Source: Arabidopsis thaliana (Eukaryota > Streptophyta > Magnoliopsida > Brassicales > Brassicaceae). Taken from it: 64,000 bases of DNA. A program made the translations under genes and the position numbers. The notes under the pieces were generated by a model. The model was not told where the DNA came from, did no database searches, and was given only the letters and a program-made list of their open reading frames with translations. How positions within the stretch are numbered: position 1 is the stretch's first letter; every line of letters begins with the position of its first letter. The stretch covers positions 11,470,101-11,534,100 of the forward strand of contig NC_003074.8 of NCBI RefSeq assembly GCF_000001735.4, in the 5' to 3' direction. Below are positions 48,611-59,207 of the stretch, in pieces.

Positions 48611-51350
48611 ATGATGTCAAGTCAAGCTAACACCAAACCACGTCGCAGTAAGCGTCAACAGGGACTTGAGGTGAGTCCTTTTGAAGTAAGAAAAGTTAGG
48701 AAAAACAAGAAGCAAGCGAGTCCTCTTAAGCCTGTGAGAGAGGAAAACAATGAGTTGAGTGTTGATGAGGGAGATGAGCAAGTTTCAGACCTTAATGAAG
48801 AAGATGCAGACCTTAATGAAAGCAATCAGGATTTACCTGCTGATGATAATGCACAGCATGAGAGCATTCAGGAGCCAATCGAAGAAGACACAACTAGAGT
48901 TTCAAACCAGAGTGAAGAAGCACAATCCCATCAGTCAGGGACTAACAAATAGAGAACTAGAGGTCCATCTAAGATGCGTAAACTGGCTAAACATCTAGAT
49001 GATAAGGTCGATGTTGAATTTACAGAATTGGGTGAACACTTTGGGAATGGTTCAGTCAAACTGTCGTCCTTTCTTGGTGCACTAGTCAGGGAGCATGTAC
49101 TTGTGATACTTGATGATTGGAAGCACCTTGATGAACTTACAAGACACGCACTTTGGGAGGAAATTCAGGTATGTATAACAATTTATTTAGTTTACCAGAA
49201 CGTTCCCTTGTGACTCTTAGTTAACAATCTAAACTTATGTAGGGGAGGTTTAATCTGCAAGAAGAATGGCAAAAACAAGCTATTTTTAGGCAGATGGGTT
49301 GTTTGTGGAGGTCCCATAAATCTAAGATTCTCTCAAAGGTTAAAGCTGCAAAGACAAAGCTTAGAGTACTTGAGCTAAGACCAAGCAACATCCCATATGT
49401 CGCAGTTTGGAGCAATTGGGTGAAGAGTAGGACTAGCAGCACTTTTAAGGTTGTATTCATTGTGAAATTTGATTTTCTAAAGTAAATTTACAAGAAAATG
49501 TTAATAATGTTGCATTGGGTTTGATTTGTAGGTACAAAGTGACAAATTTAGGCAATTAAGGAGGGCACAAATTCCACATACTACCAGTCGAAAAGGAATG
49601 ATTCGCCTGGCTCAAGAGATGGTAAGTTTATATAGTTTTTGGTTACGAATATCTCCTTGAAAACAATAGTGAGTTCTGCTGCTATTTAAATTAATATTTG
49701 GTCGTCGAAAAAAACGAGTTTAGACCCAAGGAAGGTGACAAGAAGCAAGGTTTGGGTAGCAGGACACACACATTCTGATGGGAGACCTGTGAAGCCAGAG
49801 TTTGAAGAGACCATTGTAAGAAGTTGTCCTTTATTCTATTATCATTTTCTTGATCAATTTGTTTATCAAGATTTGTGTTTTGTTTCAGGAAAAAATAAAG
49901 TCAATTGACAGTGAAATGGACTCCACATCTAATACTAATATTAGAGAAGATGTTGTTAGTCAAGTATTAGGAAAGGACAAACCCGGGAGAGTCAGAGGGA
50001 TGGGCAGAGGGGTTACTTTTTCTAAGCTAGCTTTCATGCAAGTTAGAGATTCACATGTGCAGCAGCTTGAAGCTAAACAAGCTGAATTGATCAGCAAACT
50101 TGAAGACTTGCAGAATGTCGTTCATGACTTAGCTGGCAAAAATGTATGTTTCTCACCTCTGTTATGATAGTGATGTAGTCTTTATTTTACTGATGCCCTT
50201 TTTTGTTCTTCACAGTTTCCAACAGATAGTCACTCAAAATCAGAAGCAACTAGTATAGTAAAGTAGTTAGATGTCAGCTACTGGATTGGAATGCGTCTAC
50301 TGAAGTTGTTGTTGGAGAAGGAGAATTCTGCTAATTGAACAAACTTACAAGATTGGTCGTATAAGACTTGGTCCAAACGCAGCAGCTATTATTGTGAGGT
50401 CTGTCCTAGTCGAAGATGCATATGTCTGGAGACCTACACCAACCATTTGCTCACTTGGGCAAGCTTTGGGGAGTAAAATTGCATGGCCAGCTGATAAGGT
50501 GATATTGGACAATGATGAGCACACAACTGAAAATAAGACTGCTAGCTCCACGGTACTTTCTAACTTCTAACTTGATTTATTCTTAAATGTGGAACTTAAG
50601 TGGAACTTTGCTGATATATATGCCTGATTACATAGGATACATCAACAGATAGAGTTCGCATTATTGATTGGACTTTTGATGAAGTTATAGCTGAAGGTAT
50701 ATTATGTTCAACTGATCCAAAAGAAATGGTGAACAATACTCAACTAGGTCTGAATGTTGCAGTTGTTAAAGTTGATCTGGTAATTAAAGGCGATGCTTTT
50801 TTGTGGAGACCAAGTATTGAAATGTCAATGATGAGTGAAGCACTTAATGAGAACATCGTCTGGCCTATTCAGAAGATACAATTTATAAGTTCATCGTCGG
50901 TACATGAATCAGCTAACAGACCATCACCACTACAGGAATCACCTACCAGACCATCATCAACGGTATGATATTTCATCTTCTGTGAATTTGTTTAGATACA
51001 GTTGAGTAGCTGCAATGGTGAGAACTGCTCTAATACATATATACATTCAAATTTTAAATTGACAGACTCTAAGTAACACTTCGGGTAACATCAATGGTGG
51101 GAAACAGAAGTGTATTTTGCTGGATATCAATAACTTTAGCCAAAGAGTTGCAGAAGGCAAGGTTTGTTCATCTAAACCTGCAGATGTTGTCCACCATGTC
51201 CCCTTAGGTCAGAATGCTAGCAAGGTATGGGTCGAAGTTTCAAAGATTGGAGATGCAAAAGTGTGGAGGCCAAATTCAGAAATTCAATTCATTTCCGATG
51301 CAATAGGCACTATTGTAGCTTGGCCTAATGACAGACTCATGTTACTCTGA
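48611..51350 (+). pseudogene. CACTA accessory protein (TNPA type) with three Transposase_23 repeats
   Basis: Second En/Spm gene, whose products bind subterminal repeats. From ATG 48611: a Lys/Arg- and then Glu/Asp-rich N-terminus, a stop at 48949-48951, RGPSKMRKLAKHLDDKVDVE, and a Transposase_24-type helical region over several exons (HALWEEIQ; EEWQKQAIFRQMGCLWRSHK; IPYVAVWSNWVKSRTSST). A coiled coil follows (VQQLEAKQAELISKLEDLQN). Three successive Transposase_23 (Tnp1/En/Spm-like) modules come next: about 50281-50510 (LGPNAAAIIV, AYVWRPTPTI, KIAWPADKVI), 50650-50885 (IDWTFDEVIAEG, AFLWRPSIEM, NIVWPIQKIQ) and 51112-51350 (LLDINNFSQRVAEGKV, AKVWRPNSEI, IVAWPNDRLM). The first module has a stop and frame change. 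Ends 456 bases before the right TIR. Confidence 0.8.
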
Positions 51351-51809
51351 ACTTGCTGAACTTGATGTAATTTTTTTACTTTTTTATCACAAACAAAGAT
51401 TGTATGAATTTTAGATGTTTTATTGATTTTATGAAATTTAATTTCTTTTCAAATTGATTTTTACAATTTGGTTGACCTGTCACAACAATTATTTCTGAAA
51501 TTGAAATTATTAATTCGTAAAACGAAATTAAATTTTATATATTTCCAGAATTCAGTGAGATATATAGTAACATTTCACTAACGCTATTTATGAATTATTA
51601 ATAACAAAACAATAGTGCTATTATAAAATCTACAGTAGCAAACAAATAAACGCTATTAAAGATAATTTTAAGATAGCATAAACAAAAAGCGCTATATAAA
51701 GTGTTCGACCTATTATCGCGGTTGATGAGATAGCGTTTTTATTAACGCTATCTATTTATACGATAGCGTTATTCAGATGTTATTAATTCTCGTTTTTCCT
51801 GTAGTGGAT

Positions 51810-52423
51810 TACTTAAGATCCTTGTTTATTGGTTGCTTTTAAGGATAGATCAACCTTGATCATGTTGATTTAGACACTAGGAATTTCATGCCCGGAAGGT
51901 GTTCGATGAATTTCCCGAACCAAAATCTTTAAGTGATTTTCATACCTTACCTTTGGAAATTGTTGATTAGGGTGATTAATGGCTAGATAGACTTGTTATT
52001 TATGCTTATTGATCAACTGATTGCCTTTGGAAATTGTTGATGATAGATTGATTAGTAAAGGGATTAATATCATGGAAATATGTTAGTCTTGCTTAGTGTT
52101 CTATGGCCTAAGGATCATTGCTTGTTAGAAGTTGTTTGATGCTCCATCTCTTTATCATTTCTAATCGATTACCTTAACCCGAGAATTCGTCTTTAGTTAT
52201 CACTTAGTAATTTGTTAATTTTCCGCTTTGTTTACATTTGAAACTTGTTAGTCTTTTGTTTCTTGCTTTCTTTTATCTTGTTTTGCATTGTTTGCTTGAT
52301 AATGCATTGTTACTAAGATTTAGAATACTTAAAATCATCTTGTTAGCTTAGATTAAGCAATTGTGTGTATTCTTGGTGAGTTGATTAATTGCAAATTATG
52401 GTTCCATAAACAATTGAAAACAA
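51810..52423 (+). mobile_element. LTR-like sequence, right part
   Basis: Continues the sequence interrupted at 43659. It holds 'tagacactaggaatttcatg' and 'cccggaaggtgttcgatgaa', which I associate with Athila/Tat-type LTRs, and T-rich sequence to about 52400. The right limit is unclear. Fossil. Confidence 0.45.
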
Positions 52424-53005
52424 ATGCTACATCAAATGTTATGTGATGCTGGATTACATGCTTGCTTGGGAGAAGTGTTTGTTCATAGCCCTTATCACAG
52501 TGATTATGTCTTCGGAGGAAACTGTGATGTCAATGATCGAGTAAAGACTGTGTGGTAAGTGTCAATACCAAGTAGTTAATTTGGAATTTGTGTTTCATAT
52601 AATCTTAATACAATTTTGTTGTGTCACAGCTGGAGGCAACGCTTATTCAACTCTAATGTCTGCAAGTTCCTCTTATGAATTACTTTCATATTTCAAGACC
52701 TTGAGAGCACATTATCTGCTCATGACATATGCTTCACACAAGCTGCGGATTCGCTCTACCTTATTATGCTTGAATTTCTACAGCAAGTTCACGCTCCTGT
52801 CTATGGTTAGATTCTGATAAACATATATAATTAACCTTGTTGTCAATGATCAAGTAATGACTGTAGTAGTTGTAGTATTTGCGTTTCATTTGACATTAAT
52901 ATTGTTTTGTTCTATCATAGCTGGAGCATGACAGAAAGAAGTTGCAACTCAGTGATACATGAGGCAATGTGAAGGAGTTGTTCAATGAACGCAGAGCAAT
53001 AGTGT
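52424..53005 (+). pseudogene. Unidentified multi-exon gene fragment
   Basis: Three exon-like stretches on the plus strand. 52424-52554 (MLHQMLCDAGLHACLGEVFV, then FGGNCDVNDRVKTV) ends at a perfect donor 'gtaagt'. 52630-52804, after 'tgtgtcacag', contains CWRQRLFNSNVCKFLL and, in another frame, AHDICFTQAADSLYLIML, then QQVHAPVYG before 'gttaga'. 52921-53003, after 'atcatag', has LEHDRKKLQL, a stop, then NVKELFNERRAIV before 'gtaagt'. Splice signals and composition look like a real plant gene, but I do not recognise the family. The in-frame stops and frame change indicate a pseudogene, possibly brought in by a transposon. Confidence 0.45.
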
Positions 53006-53017
53006 AAGTCTCTACAT

Positions 53018-53230
53018 TTGGGAAAAACGCTCTATTTCCCGCCGAGAACTATGGACATCACGCCAGATAGAGCATGTTCTTTCACCTCGGTCTATTTACC
53101 CATGAGTTGGAAGTTAAATGCTGATTTCCCCACCAAATCAAAGTTCTACAGCTTAATGTCCCCGAGACTGTGTTTTCTTGGTTTGGTGAGTAAACCCTAT
53201 AGAAAACGAAATACTGGTCATAAGTAAACC
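53018..53230. other. Possible transposon end upstream of the GRF gene
   Basis: 'gggaaaaacgctctatttcc' at 53019-53038 resembles a MULE/VANDAL-type terminus, and the GRF gene would then lie inside it. No matching right end was found, so this is only a suggestion. The overlapping frame 53018-53227 shows no domain. Confidence 0.3.
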
Positions 53231-53380
53231 AAAAATATATCTTATTCCTTTTAAAAACCAGACCCAATATTCATCCCCAAATTTTTAAAATCATTGCTCG
53301 ATAAATTCCCATCTAAGAACCCTGAAACATCAAAATTTTAATTCCCTTCAGTTCGATTAGAAAACTCGAATTCAATTTCG

Positions 53381-53921
53381 ATGAGCAATCTATCTACTAG
53401 TTTGACGGGATCTACAAGTTCTCGTGGAAGAGGAAGAGTCGACAGAATGCCAAAAAGATGTTGGTGTAGGGAAGGAATTGTTGCCCTAACATCCAAATCC
53501 GATACGAATCCTTAAAGAAGATACTTTCGTTGTGGTTTTGCTGCAACAAACAAGGTAATTTCATTGATATTCATCAATGTTTAAGCTGAATTAGATTTTT
53601 TTACTTATGAATTTTATTGTTCATTGATAGCTAAGGAATGATGAACACACTTTCAAGTGGGTTGATGAAGCTTTGATCAATGATTTAGACAAGTTTAATG
53701 CAAAGATTGGGGAAGTTGAACAACAAGTGAGAGAGCTTAGAACACAGAGTTTGGAGTTTGAGAAAATGGTTTGTGAGAAAGTCCAAATGAAGATTGAGAA
53801 TGAGTTATTTGAGAAAGTGGACGATGCTTTGGCTGAATCAAAAGAAGGCAATAAGAAGATGATGATCGTCGTAGTGATAGGATGTATGATCATGATTGGA
53901 TTGAGCAAATTAGTCGGATGA
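53381..53921 (+). pseudogene. GRF zinc-finger / membrane-anchor protein (At4g04775-like), one premature stop
   Basis: A member of the plant GRF-type zinc-finger family with a C-terminal membrane segment; function unknown. Exon 1 (53381-53554) encodes a Ser/Gly/Arg-rich start, then the GRF core CWCREGIVALTSKSDTNP and RRYFRCGF. The intron 53555-53630 has GT...AG borders. Exon 2 (53631-53921) encodes LRNDEHTFKWVDEALIND, a coiled coil (EVEQQVRELRTQSLEFEKMV) and a hydrophobic tail MMIVVVIGCMIMIGLSKLVG. Codon 45 (53513-53515) is TAA where relatives have Tyr (NPYRR), so the protein would be truncated in the zinc finger. Everything else is intact, so the break is recent, or could be a sequencing or allelic difference. 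Family members are frequent beside transposons. Confidence 0.75.
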
Positions 53922-54099
53922 ATGTTTATGTCTCGGTTTAGATTGAACAAAGTAGTGTTAGGATGCTTTGTGTTGTTACTCTTGTTTGTTACTTTGTTTG
54001 ACTTTTATGATTAAGGTATTTTGTTCGGATGTTTAAGAATGGTATGTTGTTTCGATGAATGTTTATGTCTCGGTTTTCATCTCTTGTTGTCCTTTTGTT

Positions 54100-54370
54100 T
54101 GGCATACAACTATGAACATTAATCCACAAAAGATGCAATAACAAAATAAATACAATATTCAAAAGTAGTACATAACAGCCAAGGATACATAAGAGTCAAA
54201 ACAAGTACCCATAATATCTGAGAATACAAAAGAACTAAGGTTCATAACATCCGAGATAAAAGAAGTGCCATACTAGCCCTACTAAGCTATTACATAGAGA
54301 TCAAACTTGAGTGAGTGAATCTTGACTTGGTTCAGGTTGAAAAAGCTGTGAAGCTGATTGAGAAGCCTGT
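54100..54370 (-). pseudogene. Possible 3' exon of a MULE-type transposase
   Basis: On the minus strand a splice-acceptor-like 'tttttttacag' (about 54378-54368) is followed by ASQSASQLFQPEPSQDSLTQ, Val and a stop at about 54305. Gln/Ser/Pro-rich tails like this end some Brassicaceae MULE transposases. It is convergent with the GRF gene, an arrangement seen in composite MULEs. No catalytic domain is nearby; weak call. The remainder to 54775 is AT-rich without features. Confidence 0.3.
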
Positions 54371-54774
54371 AAAAAAAGCTGAATTATGTTAGTATAATCC
54401 AACAGTAGCCACATACATAAAGAGAATGTCACAATTTTGTTACCACATGTAAAGCATTTTTTCATATTTTTTATTTAAATTTAATATTGTTTATTTGTGC
54501 TCCATATTAAAAACTTTCCTGGATCCGCCAACGGTAGTGTTTTTACGTATATCATTTTTGCATTTATCTTTTTAAAAAAATTTGGATTTCAAATCCAAAT
54601 TCCAACAAAAAGTTGCTATGTCCAACTCATCCCAAACCTAGAACTAAGTCCACATCCCATATAGATGATGTGTCAAAATACAATCTGAATCATATTAATA
54701 AAAGAGCTGATAGATCGACTTCTAGTTGAAAGAAAATGTTAGAAAGACATGGGTTTTAGTTTAACTATATTGGT

Positions 54775-54910
54775 TATATTTTTCCTGAAATAATTTCATA
54801 AATCTATTAAAAATATTGATAAACTGAAACACTAATTTTCTTATAGTCAAATTTAGTGACTCGGGTGTCGGAAAGTTTTTGAAATAAACAATCCTCATAT
54901 ATTTTCATAC
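54775..54910 (+). other. Unoccupied paralogue of the 15.8-40.4 kb insertion site
   Basis: 54778-54853 matches 15733-15810 (includes 'tattaaaaatattgataaa' and ends 'caaattta'). It continues directly with 54854-54905, 'gtgactcgggtgtcgg...aataaacaatcctca', matching 39491-39506 + 40361-40395. It thus shows the arrangement without the Harbinger/LTR nest and without the 845-bp retroposon. Confidence 0.7.
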
Positions 54911-56790
54911 TTAGACATAAGGTTTTTTGTTGCCGACCTATATGATCTTTTCTTAATTTGCGAAAAAGCCCACGTAATCCCCAAAAAAATAAAAAAAGTA
55001 TAAATGTACTGTAAAATAATCCGGGCTACGTACGGACATACAAATCTCCAATTTTATATTTTATGTTATTGAAAAATCAACTTATATATTATAAAATTGT
55101 CTTTTTAACAATAAAAACCAACGTGTTTATTGTTTGGCTGGAAACAGAAGTCGCACGGTCTTGCCATTGGTTACTATCTTACTGGTGGTGGTAGATACCA
55201 TCATCAACACGAATATTCTTTGGTTGTCGGCTAGAATATTTTAACAGGCCATATTTAGCTTTTGGTTGTTGGCTAGAATATTTTAACAGGCCATATAAAA
55301 TCACTTTAGGTTTCTTCTCTACAAATCATGTATTTGGTAACATAAGCTAGACTAAATAAACATTAGTTGAAAGTAATAATATGGCAGAAATTAACAGCAC
55401 CTTGTAAATTATTTGAGATTACATATAATATTAATCTTAGTTGACGAATTTTCAATACATATTTATTTTATTCGTTTGTCTGTCGCTAGACTCAGCCATA
55501 TTAACCAGCGACAAATTACATTGTTCGTTTGTCTGCTGTTATATTCATCGATCAATTGCAGCGACTATAATTGTTGCTATCTTTGCGGTTTAGTCTCCTG
55601 AGCCGGTTTTATGTCTTGCGAACCGATTCTTCAACTCCATCATTTATTCTATCATTAGTCAAAAATAATATCTCTTACGAACTACTTCGTTTAACCTATA
55701 AAAATCGTTAAAAAAAAACCCAGCTATCTCATACACGAAGCTGTCTAAACTCCGAAGCAATTTATAACAACGTACCTCATACGTGAGAGTGGTGCAAGTT
55801 AATCCCACCATCACTATAATAGACGGTTTTCTAAAAGCTTGAAAATATGAGAGATGACAAAGCTCGACATTGATAAGCTTTGATAGAAGTTGAAATATGA
55901 CTGTTCCAAATAACGTAACAGTTAGAGATATATGAGCTTTCCAAATAACGGAACAGTTAGAAATATATGAGCTTCTTTATATCTATTCATTATATCATTC
56001 TGAAACGACTCATAACAAACAAAATAAATCTACATCTTCACATGATTGTGATATAAACACAATGTATTAATCAGAGAAATTGGAAAAAAAAAAAAGGAAC
56101 TTGCTAAACATCAACAACACCCAACGAAAACCCCTAGTGGTTAAAGATAGATACCACTAAGACTAACAGTAACATATGAAGTTCAAAAAACACAAGTAAT
56201 CTAAATAATCGAGCATTCTTATGGTCATCGCCCAAACTGGATATTTGATCACGTTTGTATCAATTCGTAAGGATTATAATAATAAAAAATATAAAAATCA
56301 TAAGATCACTTTTGTCGCTTGTACTGGTCACCAAACTGATTATGCACACTGATAAGCAATATACTATCAATCTTTGTCCCAACATCTGCTTGAGAAGTTT
56401 TTTTTTTTTTTCTACAATGTTATATATGCCTCGTCAATTCTACAGCTTAACACTATTATCAATGGTAGTTTCTCATGCTAGCTCTTAGATAAATTAGGTA
56501 TTAAATTTCATGTTTAAAATGATTAATTGTTAAGAATGACTTTTATATAAGAGTCAGATCTAATATTTCTTAGATTAGTTCTTAGATAAATTAAGTATTA
56601 AATCCAATATTTCAATTCAATTAATCTTAGTTCTTAGATAAATTAGGTATACTAAATCTAGTCGTTTTCGTTTATGTTTACGTCATATTTGTTTAAACTT
56701 TTATGTCATGGATCTTTTAAATTTTATGAGTTGTACTGATTATTAAGTTTTTCAAAATTAAAATGTTTATATTTTTTATTTTAAAATATA
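54911..56790. other. AT-rich intergenic region with short tandem repeats
   Basis: No gene. A 42-bp tandem pair lies at 55217-55300 ('ggctagaatattttaacagg' in each) and a 40-bp pair at 55897-55980 ('tccaaataacg.aacagtta' and 'atatatgagctt'). Three dispersed copies of 'ttagataaattaggtatta' lie at 56486, 56582 and 56635. Short frames at 55413-55601 and 56255-56488 have no recognisable domain. Confidence 0.5.
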
Positions 56791-56791
56791 T

Positions 56792-57347
56792 TTTTTTAAG
56801 AACTCCAAATTAAGAGGCCACAACTGCATATCGTCAAAATTTTAATCTCTTAGCCAAAATCTTAACATCAAAATTTTTAAAATCAATTATAAAAATATTC
56901 CTAAGAACTATATTAAGATTATGCTAAGAAACTACCGTTGATTATCCTCCGAGTCCGATTTACTTTTGTTCCTTGAAAAGAAAAAAAAAACACAGAAGAA
57001 TTAGATACTGCCAAAAAATAACAATAACATGCAAACCTTTATGTGAATTCCCTAAGACCTGCCTGCAATCTAATCCGTATGATGGATTAACCTCTGAAAT
57101 CTAACCCATAAATTTTGATGTGTCTCTAGAGAGCATTGAGAAGCCTAATTTATATTGAATTTTATTCGTTTGTGATGAAATTTAGAAGACGAAAGGGTAA
57201 TCTGGAAGAGAAAGAGAGGCGAGGAAGTGAAGAGATGAAACGCTTCGGAAACCTAATTTTTTCCGTTTACTTGCAACTATTGGATCCTTAAAATGTTAAG
57301 CTAAGAGATTGTGAATCACATTTTAAGAGTCTTTGGTTTCTTAAAAA
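56792..57347. mobile_element. Candidate MITE, about 555 bp
   Basis: Left end TTTTTTAAGAACTCCAAA and right end, inward, GTTTTTAAGAAACCAAAG are imperfect inverted repeats, with further inverted similarity inside ('aatctcttagc' in both arms). Target duplication is not clear. Superfamily not assigned. Confidence 0.45.
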
Positions 57348-57737
57348 CTAACTAATTATTTAAAAACAATTGTTGCTTTCACAGTATATTGTCATATTGT
57401 GGTGTATATCAAAAAGGCAAAATCTTAACTAAACTCCAATATTTTGGAAAAATGTGAACTACTTCCAATTTTGGATATATCAACAAAAACAAAAGACACT
57501 ACATCATGACAAAGAAAAAAAAAAAGAGTCACTTTTGATGACCAGTGATAGAGATGAAGATTTGGTCGTAAAGTAGGGAAGATTCAAAAATTCACGACTC
57601 ATTACTATATACTATTAACTTTCCTTTAGAAGAAATAACACCGTATCTCTCCAATATTTTAAACTATAGTTAGAATATAGCTTGTTAATATTTTGTACAG
57701 CGCATAGAGATTTCCTTATTGATTCTGTTGTCTAGTC

Positions 57738-57746
57738 TATATATAT
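57738..57746 (+). promoter_or_regulatory. TATA box of the PMAT2-like gene
   Basis: 'ctatatatat' about 110 bases upstream of the ATG at 57852, a usual distance for a plant core promoter with a 70-80-nt leader. The leader 57770-57851 is C/T- and A-rich with no upstream ATG seen. Confidence 0.55.
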
Positions 57747-57851
57747 CGTTGAAAGGTGTATCTCGAGAAACACAACCATCTTACTCTACATTTCCCATTT
57801 TTGAGACTCCTAAATCATTTTAACCTTCTTCCTCAATCGTGACCATCACCA

Positions 57852-59207
57852 ATGACGCTACACGTCATTGAGACTGCCCGAGTCACCCCCACCGACTACT
57901 CAGTCATCAACTCAGCCAACTTGCACAAACTTCCTTTAACTTTCTTCGACCTTCCATGGCTACTATTCCAGCCAGTCAAAAGAGTCTTCTTCTACGAGCT
58001 CACCGAGTCTACTCGTGACCATTTCCACTCCATTATCCTCCCTAAGCTCAAGGACTCTCTGTCCCTTATCCTCCGTAACTATCTCCCTCTCACTGGCCAC
58101 ATCACTTGGGAGCCAAACGAGCCAAAACCGAGCATAATCGTCTCGGAAAACGGCGTCGTTTTGGTGACTATAGCCGAGAGTGACGCTGACTTTTCTCATC
58201 TTTCCGGTTATGGACAGCGTCCTTTGTCAGAGTTACATGCCTTGGTTCCCAAGTTACCGGTTTCTGATGACTCAGCGACCGCTTTCTCCATACAAATCAC
58301 GTTGTTTCCTAACCAAGGATTCTCCATAGGTGTTGCAGCACACCATGCTGTTTTAGACGGGAAAACGTCAAGCACTTTTATCAAAGCTTGGGCTCAAATC
58401 TGCAAACAAGAACTTCAAAGCATGCCGGAGAATCTAACTCCGTCTTATGACCGGTCTTTGATCAAATATCCGACCTATCTTGATGAAAAGATGATAGAGT
58501 TAGTGAGATCTCTCAAAGAGGACCAAACCAACATCAGAAGCTTGACTTCGCTTCCCTCTAGTAAACTCGGAGACGATGTCGTGTTAGCCACGCTAGTTCT
58601 CTCTCGGGCTGATATTGAGAGACTTAGGGAACAAGTCAAGAACGTGTCACCGAGCCTCCACTTGTCGACTTTTGTCATTGCTTACGCTTACGCGTGGACT
58701 TGTTTCGTGAAGGCACGTGGAGGTAATAAAGACAGATCAGTGAGTCTCTTGTTCGTAGGAGATTTCAGAGACCGGTTAGATCCGAAGCTCCCGGGGACTT
58801 ACTTCGGAAACTGTATGATTCCGGTGGGCTGTTATAACCGTAAGGCGGCGGAGTTTATGGAAGAGAAGGGATTTGTGACGGCGGCTGAGATTATTAGCGA
58901 TTTGGTGAAAGGGTTGAGTTCAAGAAAGATAGAGACCATTGCGGACACTTTCGTGGAAGGATTTAGTTTTCAGAGTTGGAGTACACAGTTTGGGACGATA
59001 GCCGGGTCGACCCGGTTGGGAGTATACGAGGCGGATTTCGGGTGGGGAAGACCCGTTAAAGTTGATATTGTCTCCATTGACCAAGGAGAAGCGATCGCAA
59101 TGGCTGAGAGACGTGATGAGTCAGGTGGCGTTGAGATTGGAATGTGTTTGAAAAAGACTGAAATGGATTCGGTCGTGTCTTTTTTCAACAATGGTTTACA
59201 TAGCTAA
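57852..59207 (+). CDS. PMAT2: BAHD phenolic-glucoside malonyltransferase (PMAT2-like)
   Basis: Intronless 451-residue BAHD acyltransferase. The family transfers acyl groups from CoA (here probably malonyl-CoA) to sugar hydroxyls of phenolic, flavonoid or xenobiotic glucosides in the cytosol, aiding vacuolar storage. Seen: catalytic HHAVLDG with HxxxD at His165-Asp169; the structural DFGWG motif at 395-399; YFGNC at 317-321; NYLPL near 76-80. All catalytic residues are present and length equals the family norm (about 450). The start MTLHVIETARVTP is the family's typical beginning and no upstream in-frame ATG competes. From memory it matches Arabidopsis At3g29670 (PMAT2) closely. Faces a second BAHD gene (61349-62704) convergently. 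Likely intact and functional. Confidence 0.93.
   Translation: MTLHVIETARVTPTDYSVINSANLHKLPLTFFDLPWLLFQPVKRVFFYELTESTRDHFHSIILPKLKDSLSLILRNYLPLTGHITWEPNEPKPSIIVSENGVVLVTIAESDADFSHLSGYGQRPLSELHALVPKLPVSDDSATAFSIQITLFPNQGFSIGVAAHHAVLDGKTSSTFIKAWAQICKQELQSMPENLTPSYDRSLIKYPTYLDEKMIELVRSLKEDQTNIRSLTSLPSSKLGDDVVLATLVLSRADIERLREQVKNVSPSLHLSTFVIAYAYAWTCFVKARGGNKDRSVSLLFVGDFRDRLDPKLPGTYFGNCMIPVGCYNRKAAEFMEEKGFVTAAEIISDLVKGLSSRKIETIADTFVEGFSFQSWSTQFGTIAGSTRLGVYEADFGWGRPVKVDIVSIDQGEAIAMAERRDESGGVEIGMCLKKTEMDSVVSFFNNGLHS

Larger units (their letters stand above)
43663..51806 (+). mobile_element. Structurally complete CACTA (En/Spm) element, 8,144 bp
   Basis: Ends CACTACAAGAAAAGTGAG and (inward from the right) CACTACAGGAAAAACGAG. 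Flanked by a 3-bp duplication 'gat' (43660-43662 and 51807-51809). Subterminal repeats of ATAGCGTT/AACGCTAT occur in both ends (for example 43700-43860 and 51580-51775). It carries a TNPD-type transposase gene and a TNPA-type gene in the same direction. Both genes have a few stops or frameshifts, so it looks recently active but not now autonomous. Inserted into LTR-like sequence. Confidence 0.93.
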
